A DNA stretch of 64,000 bases. Source: Flavihumibacter cheonanensis (GTDB taxonomy: Bacteria > Bacteroidota > Bacteroidia > Chitinophagales > Chitinophagaceae). Of this stretch, positions 1 to 9,099 are shown piece after piece. Numbering within the stretch: the first letter of the stretch is position 1; every line of letters starts with the position of its first letter. Location of the stretch: positions 372,001 through 436,000 of the forward strand of contig NZ_JAKRWF010000004.1 in assembly GCF_022352215.1 (NCBI RefSeq), given 5' to 3'. The position numbers and the translations under genes were made by a program. Under the pieces are notes generated by a model, which was not told the origin of the DNA, did no database searches, and saw nothing but the letters and a program-made list of their open reading frames with translations.

Positions 1-2682
1 CAGGAACCACTGGTAATCATTGATGGGGTTCCAGGTACATTGGATCGGTTGAACCCGGAAGAAGTAGAAAGTATAAGTGTTCTGAAAGATGCTTCGGTTG
101 CTGCTATTTATGGTGCACGAGGTGCTTTTGGTGTGATACTCGTTACTACCAAAACAGGTAAGGCAGGTAAAACCCAATTACGCTATAATAATAACTTCGG
201 TTACTCCACACCCACAGTTAGTACTAATTTTCTTACCAATGGATACGACTGGATGCGAATCAACGATGCCGCACTGGCACATGTAGGTGGTTATTCAGGA
301 TATACCGAACGTGATTACCAGGAACTCTATGCACGGCGCAACGACAGAACAGAAGATCCCTCCCGCCCATGGGTAACTGTTCAGAATAGAAATGGAAAAG
401 ATCAATATGTCTATTATGGTAACTACGACTGGTGGGATATCATGTTTACAGATTGGCAGGCAGGACAAAATCATAACCTCTCTATCAGCGGAGGTAGTGA
501 AAATATATCCTACATGATTAATGGTAACCTTAAAACCAGGGATGGTATCATGCGAATGAATACTGATAAATACAGTTCAAAAACTCTTCGTACCAAAATA
601 ACTGCAAAAATCAATCCCTGGTTGCGGATTTCAAACAACACCAATTTCTATTCCAACCGATATGCCTACCAGGGTAGGGAAGGTGGTGGTTCTGCCAACT
701 TTATTCATGTGAACGTGCATGCTTCTCCTGCTTATGCACCTTTTAATCCGGATGGTACTGCCTCTTACAGAACGGGCCTGAATAATTATGATATTGGAGA
801 TGGAATTTTTGCTATGTTAATTAATGGCAATACGCGCGGAGAAGATCGAAAATATGAGATCACTACGATTAATGAAGTGGCTATTCAGCCAATGAAAGGG
901 TGGAATATCATTGGTAACTACAGTTATAACTTATATACTGATCCAGGTTGGTACAGACAAACAGCCGCCAGCTATTCCCTGTACCCGGGTGTAGTGGAAA
1001 CCGCCCCCAAATACAGCGTGGATATGCTGAAAGAAATGCAGCAGATGAATCATCGTCATGTAGTGAATATTTATTCTGATTATACCAAAAGTTTTAACAG
1101 GATTCATAACATTAAACTCTTGGCTGGTTATAACCAGGAACTACATATCGATAAACGTATACGGGGCGAACGAAACAATCTAAGTTCTGATGAATTGAAT
1201 GATCTGAATCTCGGAACCGGTGATCAGCGCGTATTTGGTGGTTCTTCAGAAATGGCATTGGTAGGAATTTTCTATCGCATTAATTATGATTATAAAGGAA
1301 AATACATTTTTGAAACCAATGGACGTTATGATGGCTCTTCCCGATTCCCCAAAAAAGACAGATGGGGTTTCTTCCCCTCCATGTCTGTTGCCTGGAGAGT
1401 AAGTGAAGAAAATTTCTTTGAACCGCTTCGTGGAGTTGTCAGTGATTTCAAGCTGAGAGGTTCCATCGGTTCATTGGGCAACCAGCAGATCAGCAGTCGT
1501 TACCCTTACATCTCTTCTATGAATCCCGGTGTGGCGGATTATATCCTTGATGGGCAAAGAGCGAACTATTACAATCCGGCAAACCCGGTGTCTGCAACAC
1601 TAACATGGGAAACTGCTACTACCTATAATGGCGGTGTAGATGTTTCCTTCTTTAAAAACCGGTTGAACATCAGCTTTGATAAATACGTTCGCATTACCGA
1701 TAATATTCTTGGTGCAGGTGTAAAAATCCCCAACGTATATGGAGCAACCCAGCCCCTTGAAAACGTAGCAACATTGGAAACAAAAGGATTTGAACTGGCC
1801 ATTAATTACCGGAATAAACTGGTGCTCGGTAATAAACCTCTTTCCTATAGTTTTAATGTTGCCTTAAGTGATAACCGTTCCTTTGTAAAAGAAATTAACA
1901 ATCCAACGGCACTTACCTATAGCCTGTATAAAGGAAAAGAAATCGGCGAAATCTGGGGATATATCACAGATGGTTTCTTCAAGACAGATGCAGAAGCCAA
2001 AACCTATCCGGTGGATCAACGCTTCCTGAACAGAGTACGCCTGGATAATAATATACCCTTGCGGGCTGGAGATCTTCGCTGGGTAGACCTGGATGGCAAC
2101 AACGTGATCAGTGCTGGTGCCAATACAATTAAAGATCCGGGTGATCAGCGCGTAATTGGAAACAGTACCCCAAGGTATTCCTATGCCTTTGGTGGAAATG
2201 CAAGCTGGAATAATATCGATTTCAGTTTCCTGTTCCAGGGACTTGGAAAAATGGACTGGTATCCAGGTAACAATGCTGATCGTTTCTGGGGCCCTTATTC
2301 CCGTCCTTATTTCTCCTTCATTCCGGCTGACTTCGAAAAAGATATTTATAGTCCCACTAATCAAAATGCCTATTTCCCTAATCTGCTTGCATATGTTGCC
2401 CTGAATTCCAACAATGAATTAAGAGCAACCAATAACCGGTACCTGCAGAACCTGGCTTACCTGCGTTTAAAAAATGTAACAATCGGGTATACTCTGCCGG
2501 CTACGCTTACCCGGAGAGCAGCTATAAAAGGACTCAGGATTTTTGCAAGTGGTGAAAATGTATTCACATTCACGAAACTCCGATCCAAATACATTGATCC
2601 CGAACAGGCTATGGCTAATATCGATGGCCGGGTGTATCCATTCAGTAAAACATTTTCATTCGGTATTGATATCACACTTTGA
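1..2682 (+). CDS. SusC-like TonB-dependent outer-membrane receptor, 5' end outside window
   Basis: Outer-membrane TonB-dependent transporter that would import a ligand handed over by the SusD protein encoded next. The frame is open from base 1 and continues off the left edge, so the signal peptide, carboxypeptidase-like domain and first part of the plug are missing. The visible start holds the end of the plug domain (VIIDGVPGT, then VESISVLKDASVAAIYGARG), a hallmark of the SusC/RagA family. The remaining ~850 residues are rich in aromatic and Asn/Gly residues in alternating patterns typical of a 22-strand barrel, ending in FSFGIDITL with the usual hydrophobic C-terminus. A TTG at base 40 is internal, not the start. 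It heads an operon with the next four genes. The substrate cannot be read from this protein. Confidence 0.95.
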   Translation, partial: QEPLVIIDGVPGTLDRLNPEEVESISVLKDASVAAIYGARGAFGVILVTTKTGKAGKTQLRYNNNFGYSTPTVSTNFLTNGYDWMRINDAALAHVGGYSGYTERDYQELYARRNDRTEDPSRPWVTVQNRNGKDQYVYYGNYDWWDIMFTDWQAGQNHNLSISGGSENISYMINGNLKTRDGIMRMNTDKYSSKTLRTKITAKINPWLRISNNTNFYSNRYAYQGREGGGSANFIHVNVHASPAYAPFNPDGTASYRTGLNNYDIGDGIFAMLINGNTRGEDRKYEITTINEVAIQPMKGWNIIGNYSYNLYTDPGWYRQTAASYSLYPGVVETAPKYSVDMLKEMQQMNHRHVVNIYSDYTKSFNRIHNIKLLAGYNQELHIDKRIRGERNNLSSDELNDLNLGTGDQRVFGGSSEMALVGIFYRINYDYKGKYIFETNGRYDGSSRFPKKDRWGFFPSMSVAWRVSEENFFEPLRGVVSDFKLRGSIGSLGNQQISSRYPYISSMNPGVADYILDGQRANYYNPANPVSATLTWETATTYNGGVDVSFFKNRLNISFDKYVRITDNILGAGVKIPNVYGATQPLENVATLETKGFELAINYRNKLVLGNKPLSYSFNVALSDNRSFVKEINNPTALTYSLYKGKEIGEIWGYITDGFFKTDAEAKTYPVDQRFLNRVRLDNNIPLRAGDLRWVDLDGNNVISAGANTIKDPGDQRVIGNSTPRYSYAFGGNASWNNIDFSFLFQGLGKMDWYPGNNADRFWGPYSRPYFSFIPADFEKDIYSPTNQNAYFPNLLAYVALNSNNELRATNNRYLQNLAYLRLKNVTIGYTLPATLTRRAAIKGLRIFASGENVFTFTKLRSKYIDPEQAMANIDGRVYPFSKTFSFGIDITL

Positions 2683-2711
2683 TCTATCAGGTGACAGAAA
2701 AAATTCGAATT

Positions 2712-4463
2712 ATGAAGCAACAACTTTTTACCATACTAATGACCGGTTCAGTACTGATATCCGGTTGTTCAAAAGATTTCATGGAGCGCTATCCAACAGA
2801 CCAGGTAGCGCCTCAGAACTTCTTCAGATCTGAAAATGAATTCATTTCCTATACCAATGGATTTTACAGATACCTTCCGACTGCTGTAGATGTATATGGA
2901 GAATCTGCGGATAATATCATCAAATCAACCATAAACGCTGAAATCAGCGGTACCCGTATTGTTCCAACCACGGATGGCAGATGGGCCTGGGCAGAACTGA
3001 GAAATATTAATTTTCTCCTGAATAACCCAAGTGCACTCAACTATAAAGATCCGGCTGTGCGTGACCGTTATTTTGGTTTAGCCAAGTTCTTCCGGGCGGT
3101 TTTTTACTTTGAAAAAGTTAGATGGTATGGTGATGTACCCTGGTATGGAAAAGTCATTGAAAATAATGATGTGGAGAGCCTGATGAAAGGACGTGATTCA
3201 AGAACACTGGTGATGGATTCCATCATGGCTGATCTGGATTTTGCCATCGAACATCTGCCTGCTGCAAGAAGTGTCGAGCGAGTAACCAGATGGACAGCAT
3301 TGGCCTTGAAATCCCGTATCGCGCTCTATGAAGGCACCTGGCGAAAATATCACACAGAATATAACCTTCCGGAATCAGAAAGATATCTCCAGTTGGCTGT
3401 TGAAGCTTCCCTCAGATTTATCAATGAAAGCGGTTATACGATTTACAATAAAACAACAGGTCCTTCCGGTAAGCCCTACCAGGATTTATTTGCCTCCCTG
3501 AATGCAGATGATGTAATGGAGGAAGTGATCCTGACAAGAAGATATTCCAATGAATTGGCACTTCGTCATAACCTGCAATTTTATATAACGGCCCGTACCC
3601 AGGGTAAACCAGGGTTGGAAAAAAGTCTGGTCAACAGTTACCTGATGGCGGATGGCACGCGTTTTACCGACCGCCCGGGATATGATACACTGGAGTTTTA
3701 TGAAGAAGTACAAAACCGTGATCCGCGATTAGCACAAACAATCCGAACACCAGGTTACACCAGGATCGGTCAAACCACTTCTCTTGCACCCGATTTTGAA
3801 GCAACCATGACTGGCTACCAACCTATCAAATGGATGAATATCGTAGCAATGGATGGGAATAACCAGTCCTATCATGATATGGTGTTATTTCGCTCCGGTG
3901 AAGTGCTGCTTAATTATGCAGAAGCTAAAGCTGAATTAGGTACATTGACACAGGAAGATATTGATCGCTCTATAAAAAAATTGCGCGACAGAGTGGGTAT
4001 GCCCAACCTGGATATGATGGCAGCCAATAACAATCCGGATCCTTACCTGGCTGATGCCTACCGGAATGTAAATGGACCATACAAAGGTGTAATCCTTGAA
4101 ATCAGAAGGGAACGAAGAATTGAACTCGTAATGGAAAACAATTTACGTTGGGAAGATCTCATGCGATGGAAGGAAGGCCATTTGCTGATGCGGCCTTTCC
4201 TGGGTATGTACTTCCCTGGAGCCGGACTTTATGACCTCAACCGCGACGGAAGAAATGATGTTGAAATTTATAATGGATCAAGACCTCCTGCTACCGGTCC
4301 TTATCAGATCGCAACCAGTGATCTCACAAACCCTGATGGAGGGAATGTATTTACCAACCGGAATATCATTAAAACCTTCCGCGAAGACCGTGATTATTTG
4401 TGGCCACTGCCTATTGAAGATCTGGAGCTGAATAAAAACCTTCAACAAAATCCTAACTGGTAA
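2712..4463 (+). CDS. SusD/RagB family nutrient-binding lipoprotein
   Basis: Surface lipoprotein that caps the SusC barrel and binds the ligand. I chose the ATG at 2712 instead of the upstream in-frame TTG because it begins a lipoprotein signal (MKQQLFTILMTGSVLISGC, lipobox LISG|C), which places the mature N-terminal Cys at about residue 19. The protein is ~583 aa, normal for the family. It has the SusD pattern: SKDFMERYPTDQVAPQNFF near the N-terminus, a tetratricopeptide-like helical region (AEAKAELG, LRDRVGMP), and near the C-terminus RRERRIELVMENNLRWEDLMRWKEG, a strong family signature. It starts 29 nt after susC and ends 2 nt before the next gene, so co-transcription is very likely. Confidence 0.95.
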   Translation: MKQQLFTILMTGSVLISGCSKDFMERYPTDQVAPQNFFRSENEFISYTNGFYRYLPTAVDVYGESADNIIKSTINAEISGTRIVPTTDGRWAWAELRNINFLLNNPSALNYKDPAVRDRYFGLAKFFRAVFYFEKVRWYGDVPWYGKVIENNDVESLMKGRDSRTLVMDSIMADLDFAIEHLPAARSVERVTRWTALALKSRIALYEGTWRKYHTEYNLPESERYLQLAVEASLRFINESGYTIYNKTTGPSGKPYQDLFASLNADDVMEEVILTRRYSNELALRHNLQFYITARTQGKPGLEKSLVNSYLMADGTRFTDRPGYDTLEFYEEVQNRDPRLAQTIRTPGYTRIGQTTSLAPDFEATMTGYQPIKWMNIVAMDGNNQSYHDMVLFRSGEVLLNYAEAKAELGTLTQEDIDRSIKKLRDRVGMPNLDMMAANNNPDPYLADAYRNVNGPYKGVILEIRRERRIELVMENNLRWEDLMRWKEGHLLMRPFLGMYFPGAGLYDLNRDGRNDVEIYNGSRPPATGPYQIATSDLTNPDGGNVFTNRNIIKTFREDRDYLWPLPIEDLELNKNLQQNPNW

Positions 4464-4465
4464 TC

Positions 4466-5356
4466 ATGAAACTGATAAAAATAGTCCGATTTAGTTTAGT
4501 GCTGGCTATACTGTTTGGAACAGCAGCCTGCAACAAGGATCCTTACATGCCGAATAATCCACCTACCTATGTAGAACTCGTCAATAATGTGGCTGATTAT
4601 GGAGCTGACAATGATGAACAACCGATTTTAAGCAGGATTAAATTAATGAGTTATAATATTCATGCGGCGGTTCCCCCTTCCACTCCGGGCACTGTGAATA
4701 TGGAAGGTATTGCAACTGTTATCAAAAATGAGCAACCGGATATTGTATTGCTTCAGGAAGTAGATAAGAACACCGGTCGCAATGGATATAATAAAGATCA
4801 GGCTGCTGAGCTGGGCAAAATGACAGCTATGAATGTTGCATTTTTCTCAGCCACCAATGTTGGGCAGGGATTTTATGGCGTAGCAATTTTAAGTAAGTAT
4901 CCATTGAGTAATATCCGCAAACAATTATTGCCTAAGGGAAACCCGGCTGAAGAGCAAAGGGTGGTTGGATTCGCTCAGGTTGACCTGCCTGGTAAAGATT
5001 CACTGGTAGCATTGGTAACCCACTTACAGCATAACAGTGCAGACTCCAGGCTCCTGCAGGTAAAAGAATTGGCAACAGTGGCCTCTGGAATCAAATTACC
5101 ACTGGTAATAGGAGGTGATTTGAATGAACAGCCTACCGCTGCACCCTTTTTCTCTGTATTTGATAATACATTTACCAGGACTTGCACAACCGGACCCTGT
5201 CCGAATACATTTCCTGCCAATAATGCGACTTCCATAATTGATTATCTGGCCTACCGGCCTGCCGGAGCCTTCACGGTTTTATCACATAGAGTAGTGATGG
5301 AAACAGGTGCCTCCGATCACTTGCCACTGGTGAGTGAATTAACTATTAACCGATAA
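4466..5356 (+). CDS. EEP-family phosphodiesterase/phosphatase lipoprotein
   Basis: A 296-aa lipoprotein (signal ending FGTAAC, Cys at about residue 22) with one endonuclease/exonuclease/phosphatase (DNase I-like) domain. Family residues are visible: MSYNIHA at the first strand, LLQEVD (catalytic metal-binding Glu), VTHLQH (His), GGDLNEQP (Asp/Asn pair) and ASDHLPLV (final Asp-His). The family hydrolyses phosphodiester or phosphoester bonds with Mg2+; members act on DNA, sphingomyelin or inositol phosphates, and the sequence does not decide among these. The lipobox and its position behind susD suggest a periplasmic or surface enzyme acting on the imported substrate. A CTTGPCPN stretch near the C-terminus could form a local disulfide. 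A second EEP gene lies two genes downstream. Confidence 0.88.
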   Translation: MKLIKIVRFSLVLAILFGTAACNKDPYMPNNPPTYVELVNNVADYGADNDEQPILSRIKLMSYNIHAAVPPSTPGTVNMEGIATVIKNEQPDIVLLQEVDKNTGRNGYNKDQAAELGKMTAMNVAFFSATNVGQGFYGVAILSKYPLSNIRKQLLPKGNPAEEQRVVGFAQVDLPGKDSLVALVTHLQHNSADSRLLQVKELATVASGIKLPLVIGGDLNEQPTAAPFFSVFDNTFTRTCTTGPCPNTFPANNATSIIDYLAYRPAGAFTVLSHRVVMETGASDHLPLVSELTINR

Positions 5357-5367
5357 AAACGACACAG

Positions 5368-6975
5368 ATGAAACTATTGTTTCGGTTTATTTGCCTGGCT
5401 GCACTCACAATTTTGGTGGCCTGCAATAAGAACGATGATAAAATGGTTGCCAAACCGGTAATCAACATTGAAGAAAAATATACCCAACTGGATGGTCTGA
5501 ATGCAGGGGAGGAATTAACCATACCCGTAACTGTTCGGGCAGAAGGAGGTGTGAAAAGATTAGCCTATTACCTGATTACTAAAACTTCCAATGTAACGAG
5601 TTCAGGCAATGCTATCAACAATGATCCATCTGATATGCCGGTTGAATTAACAGATACCATCCGGTTTAAGGTTACAGAGAATTTTGTAGAGTTGGTGGTT
5701 ATTGCCTTTGATCGTTTTCACAACAATAGTGAAATTCATATTGCAACAGATAATATCCGTTCCATTCCAACCATTCATTTTAAAGATAATATCGATCAGC
5801 GGGAATCTGTATTTGAAGGTAAGAACCTGGTGATTGAAGGGACTGTTGAATCTGAATATGCATTGAAGTCGCTGGTGTATCAAACGATAATAAATGACGA
5901 ATCGTCTGCAGAAACCGCAGTAACGATTTCTAATCCTACTAATAATCCTTTTTCCATTCCGGTGAAAGTGCAGAAAGGACTATCTGCAGTCATTCTGAAA
6001 ACTGTTAATGAGTATGATGCAGTGGTGCGCGATACATTTAAAATCGGCAGCGTTCAGGATGATGCAGTAGTCATTAGCCTGGCAACCGGTTCTTCCAAAA
6101 TTGATAAGCTGTACACAACGGTTGATAATACTATTAGCGGAACTGTATTTTCAGGAACTGCTGTAACCCGCTTTTACTATGCTGTAAAGAAAAATGGGAC
6201 CTATGGTCCTTCTCAGGATCTTGCAATTGGAACGCCTGCGGATGAATTCAGTTTCTCCTTTGATTTTCTTGGTGAAAAAGAGATTGAAGCGGTTAAGCTC
6301 TATGGTGAAAATGAAGGTGGTAAGGTTGCAGACCTGGAATTTGAAGTGGGTGCGGTGTACAATCCACTAAAGGTTTTCCGCAATATTGTACTGACAACGG
6401 AAATCGGTCCCGGTAAGAAAAATTTCTTTGCTGCTTACCAGGAACCGCACGTTTTTGAAGCTGCTGAATCTGCTCCTTTTGATGAAGTGATTGATCTCGG
6501 TTTCTTTAAATATACTGCCACCAGCAATAACATCATGCCGCCAGCCGTATTTGCTGCAGGTACCAATTATGCCAATGCATTGGCTCCTTATATGCAGGGT
6601 TGGGATAAGGCACCATACACCCTGGTTACTGCCAATCGTGCCAGTGTGAATACGGTTTCCTTTGATACCCTTGAATGGGATACCCAACTCATGGAACATG
6701 TTGCCAATAAGGTGGCTGCTTCCAGGGCTGCCGGTGGAGAGGGCTATAATATTTATGAAACCAATCGCCGCACGAATAATGTATTCAATGTGGGACAAGG
6801 TTTTTATATTGGTTGGGGGCGCTGGGATCCGATTTATAATTTCTCTTTCGGAATCGTATTGGTGAAAGACTATGTGATCAATGGCGATTATGCAACCATT
6901 ACGCTGGACATAAAAGTTCCGGAAGAAAACATGCGATTAAAATACAATCCCTTATCATTGTTTAATTATCCATAA
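5368..6975 (+). CDS. Large lipoprotein of the SusCD operon, unknown function
   Basis: A 535-aa lipoprotein (signal ending ILVAC, Cys at about residue 19). I do not recognise a named family with confidence. The N-terminal ~330 residues look like three successive beta-sandwich repeats: each has a hydrophobic strand, a segment of the type ELTIPVTVRAEGGVKRLAYYLI and a closing DTIRFKV/DTFKIG strand, resembling Ig/cadherin-like spacers. The C-terminal ~200 residues differ and are rich in aromatic residues (GFYIGWGRWDPIYNFSFGI). It lies between the two EEP enzymes, 11 nt after one and 2 nt before the other. By position it resembles the SusE/SusF-type accessory binding lipoproteins of other Sus-like loci; that role is inference. 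Confidence 0.75.
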   Translation: MKLLFRFICLAALTILVACNKNDDKMVAKPVINIEEKYTQLDGLNAGEELTIPVTVRAEGGVKRLAYYLITKTSNVTSSGNAINNDPSDMPVELTDTIRFKVTENFVELVVIAFDRFHNNSEIHIATDNIRSIPTIHFKDNIDQRESVFEGKNLVIEGTVESEYALKSLVYQTIINDESSAETAVTISNPTNNPFSIPVKVQKGLSAVILKTVNEYDAVVRDTFKIGSVQDDAVVISLATGSSKIDKLYTTVDNTISGTVFSGTAVTRFYYAVKKNGTYGPSQDLAIGTPADEFSFSFDFLGEKEIEAVKLYGENEGGKVADLEFEVGAVYNPLKVFRNIVLTTEIGPGKKNFFAAYQEPHVFEAAESAPFDEVIDLGFFKYTATSNNIMPPAVFAAGTNYANALAPYMQGWDKAPYTLVTANRASVNTVSFDTLEWDTQLMEHVANKVAASRAAGGEGYNIYETNRRTNNVFNVGQGFYIGWGRWDPIYNFSFGIVLVKDYVINGDYATITLDIKVPEENMRLKYNPLSLFNYP

Positions 6976-6977
6976 GC

Positions 6978-7784
6978 ATGAAATTGATTCTTAAAAAATT
7001 ACTAATCGGATGCAGTCTGCTGGCAGCCTGCAACGCTACAAAGCAGCCGGCATCCGGTTCAGCCGATCAATTGGTTGTTTTGAGTTACAATATTCATCAT
7101 GCCAACCCTCCCAGCCAACCTGCCGGATTCATAGATCTTGATACGATTGTAGCTACTATCAGAACTTCCGGTGCAGACCTCGTAGCCATTCAGGAACTGG
7201 ACAGCGTAACCAACCGTAGTAACAAAGAATTCCAGTTGAAATTACTAGCAGAAAAACTGGGAATGTATTACCGGTTTGAGCGAACCATTCCTTATGGTGA
7301 GGGTGCCTATGGAATCGGTCTCTTATCCCGGTATCCCATCAGTGAAACAATGGCTTACCCATTACCCAGTTTGGAAGGGATAGAAACTGAACCCCGCAAA
7401 ATGTTGTTGGCAAAATTGAACGTAAAGGGTAGGTCCGTAATTTTTGGGTGTACGCATTTTGATTTCAAAAATGCAGCGGTAAAAATGGCCCAGTCCCGGG
7501 CCATGCTTGATAAGCTGCAGCAATACCGCGACTATCCCATAATCATTGCTGGCGATTTCAATGCCACGCCCGAAGATCCGGCAATCCAGCTGATTGAAGC
7601 AAGCCTGGCTTCCAGTGGAAAGATTACGGACTATACTATACCGGTAATAGAACCGCGCAAGAAAATTGATTTTATTTTCTATGACAGCAAACACTTTAAA
7701 CTGATTAGCGACAGTGTGCTGCGATCATATAACTATGGATCGGATCACCTGCCCATCAGTGCCACCTTCCGCTTGATGAAGTGA
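6978..7784 (+). CDS. Second EEP-family phosphodiesterase/phosphatase lipoprotein
   Basis: A 268-aa DNase I-like fold protein with a short lipoprotein signal (IGCSLLAAC; the first or second Cys could be the anchor, the LLAA|C site being the better lipobox). Catalytic positions are readable: LSYNIHHANPP, AIQELD (Glu), FGCTHFDF (His), IAGDFNATPEDP (Asp/Asn) and GSDHLPISA (Asp-His). The N-terminal SYNIH...PPS pattern is shared with the EEP gene at 4466, so the two are probably paralogues, but the rest differs a lot, suggesting different substrates or sequential steps. It is the last gene of the SusCD operon; a gap and a large hairpin follow. Confidence 0.88.
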   Translation: MKLILKKLLIGCSLLAACNATKQPASGSADQLVVLSYNIHHANPPSQPAGFIDLDTIVATIRTSGADLVAIQELDSVTNRSNKEFQLKLLAEKLGMYYRFERTIPYGEGAYGIGLLSRYPISETMAYPLPSLEGIETEPRKMLLAKLNVKGRSVIFGCTHFDFKNAAVKMAQSRAMLDKLQQYRDYPIIIAGDFNATPEDPAIQLIEASLASSGKITDYTIPVIEPRKKIDFIFYDSKHFKLISDSVLRSYNYGSDHLPISATFRLMK

Positions 7785-7825
7785 GCGTTGTTCCTTTTAG
7801 CCTTTCTTACATTTTTCCATCTTCC

Positions 7826-7866
7826 ATACACGCTTCCTTCCGCCTTCGGCGGAAGGAAGCGTGTAT
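7826..7866. repeat. 19-bp perfect inverted repeat (hairpin) before dinB
   Basis: Two 19-nt arms (7826-7844 and 7848-7866) are exact reverse complements around a TTC loop, so RNA or single-stranded DNA would form a very stable, GC-rich hairpin. It lies 41 nt after the SusCD operon. No T-run follows on the plus strand, so it is not a textbook intrinsic terminator, though it could still stop transcription of the upstream operon. Its right arm runs into the putative dinB -7 box at 7864-7871. Confidence 0.85.
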
Positions 7867-7871
7867 CTTTG
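7864..7871 (+). promoter_or_regulatory. Putative -7 box (TATCTTTG) of dinB
   Basis: TATCTTTG fits the Bacteroidota sigma-A -7 consensus TAnnTTTG exactly and ends 4 nt before the dinB ATG, which would give a leaderless or nearly leaderless transcript. No clear -33 TTG sits at 17-23 nt upstream; that stretch is the hairpin instead. Confidence 0.5.
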
Positions 7872-7875
7872 TTCC

Positions 7876-9036
7876 ATGCCTTCTCCCGCTCGTCGAATTG
7901 CACATTTTGACCTGGATGCATTTTTTGTATCCGTGGAGTGTTTGCTGAACCCGGCATTAAAAGGAGTACCCCTTGTTGTAGGTGGGAGAGGAGATCGTTC
8001 CGTGGTGGCGGCCTGCAGTTATGAAGCCCGCAAATTCGGCATCCACTCAGCCATGCCTATGCGAAAAGCGGAACAACTTTGTCCAAATCTGACCATTGTA
8101 AATGGCACCAGGAGTGAATACAGCCGGTATTCAAGAATTGTTACGGATATCATCCAGGAAGCAGCTCCGGTATTTGAAAAAGCCTCCATCGATGAATTCT
8201 ATATTGACCTTACTGGCATGGACCGATTTTTCAATCCGCTTCAATGGACCCTGGAGCTGAGACAAAAAATCACTGATACTACCGGTCTTCCAATTTCATT
8301 CGGATTGGCTCCTAATAAAATGCTGGCCAAAATGGCCACCAATGCAGCCAAACCCAATGGCTGGAAAAAACTGGAACCCGACGAAATCCAGGCCTTCCTG
8401 GATCCCATGCGGGTAGATGCCATTCCCGGTGTGGGTGATCAAACTTTTCGAACACTGCTTCAACTGGGAATAGAAAGCATCCTGGAACTCCGGAATGCCA
8501 ACCTGCAACTACTCCAGAAATACCTGGGTAAACATGGCGCCGATCTCTGGCAAAAAGCACAGGGCATACATACCAGCGAAGTGGCCCCCTGGCAGGAAGC
8601 GAAATCCATCTCCACTGAAACCACCTATGACCAGGATGTGCTGGATCCGGCTTTTTTGAAGCAGGAATTGATTCGCATGGCCGAAAAACTGGGCTTCGAA
8701 CTTCGGCAGGATAATAAAATGGCTGGATGCCTTACTGTCAAAATACGCTATCCCGATTTTGAAACTACTTCCCGGCAAGCCAGCATGGATTATACCTTTT
8801 ATGATGATGAACTAATTCGCCAGGCTAATTCCCTTTATGAGCTCCTGTACCGGAAAGGACAGCCAGTCCGGCTGCTCGGCCTCCGCGTCAGTGAACTGAC
8901 TGAAGAAGCCCGACAAACCAATCTTTTCCAGGATACCCAGCGTAAAGCTGAACTCTACAAAGCCATCGATGCGGTAAAAAATAAATTCGGGAAAACAGCC
9001 CTATATAAAGCTGGGAGCACAAAAAATAACAAGTAA
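7876..9036 (+). CDS. dinB: DNA polymerase IV (Y-family translesion polymerase)
   Basis: A 386-aa Y-family polymerase that extends past damaged template bases. The catalytic palm is clear: HFDLDAFFVSVE at the N-terminus (first metal-binding Asp, with Phe in the steric-gate region) and KASIDEFYIDLTG (SIDE motif with the other carboxylates). Next come a helix-hairpin-helix region (VDAIPGVGDQT) and the little-finger domain. QTNLF near the C-terminus matches a beta-clamp-binding peptide. I chose the ATG at 7876 over an in-frame GTG at 7861 because family members begin a few residues before HFDLD and because the GTG lies inside the hairpin arm. Single-gene unit by spacing. Confidence 0.95.
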   Translation: MPSPARRIAHFDLDAFFVSVECLLNPALKGVPLVVGGRGDRSVVAACSYEARKFGIHSAMPMRKAEQLCPNLTIVNGTRSEYSRYSRIVTDIIQEAAPVFEKASIDEFYIDLTGMDRFFNPLQWTLELRQKITDTTGLPISFGLAPNKMLAKMATNAAKPNGWKKLEPDEIQAFLDPMRVDAIPGVGDQTFRTLLQLGIESILELRNANLQLLQKYLGKHGADLWQKAQGIHTSEVAPWQEAKSISTETTYDQDVLDPAFLKQELIRMAEKLGFELRQDNKMAGCLTVKIRYPDFETTSRQASMDYTFYDDELIRQANSLYELLYRKGQPVRLLGLRVSELTEEARQTNLFQDTQRKAELYKAIDAVKNKFGKTALYKAGSTKNNK

Positions 9037-9099
9037 CCCCTATAAATCTTGTAGGAATTTATTATTTTAGCCTTCCTTTGAATCTTTAAATTCCAAAAT

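Noticed and set aside
2679-2711. TTG start that would extend SusD upstream
   Set aside because: It overlaps the SusC stop region and hides the lipoprotein signal; the ATG at 2712 gives a clear lipobox.
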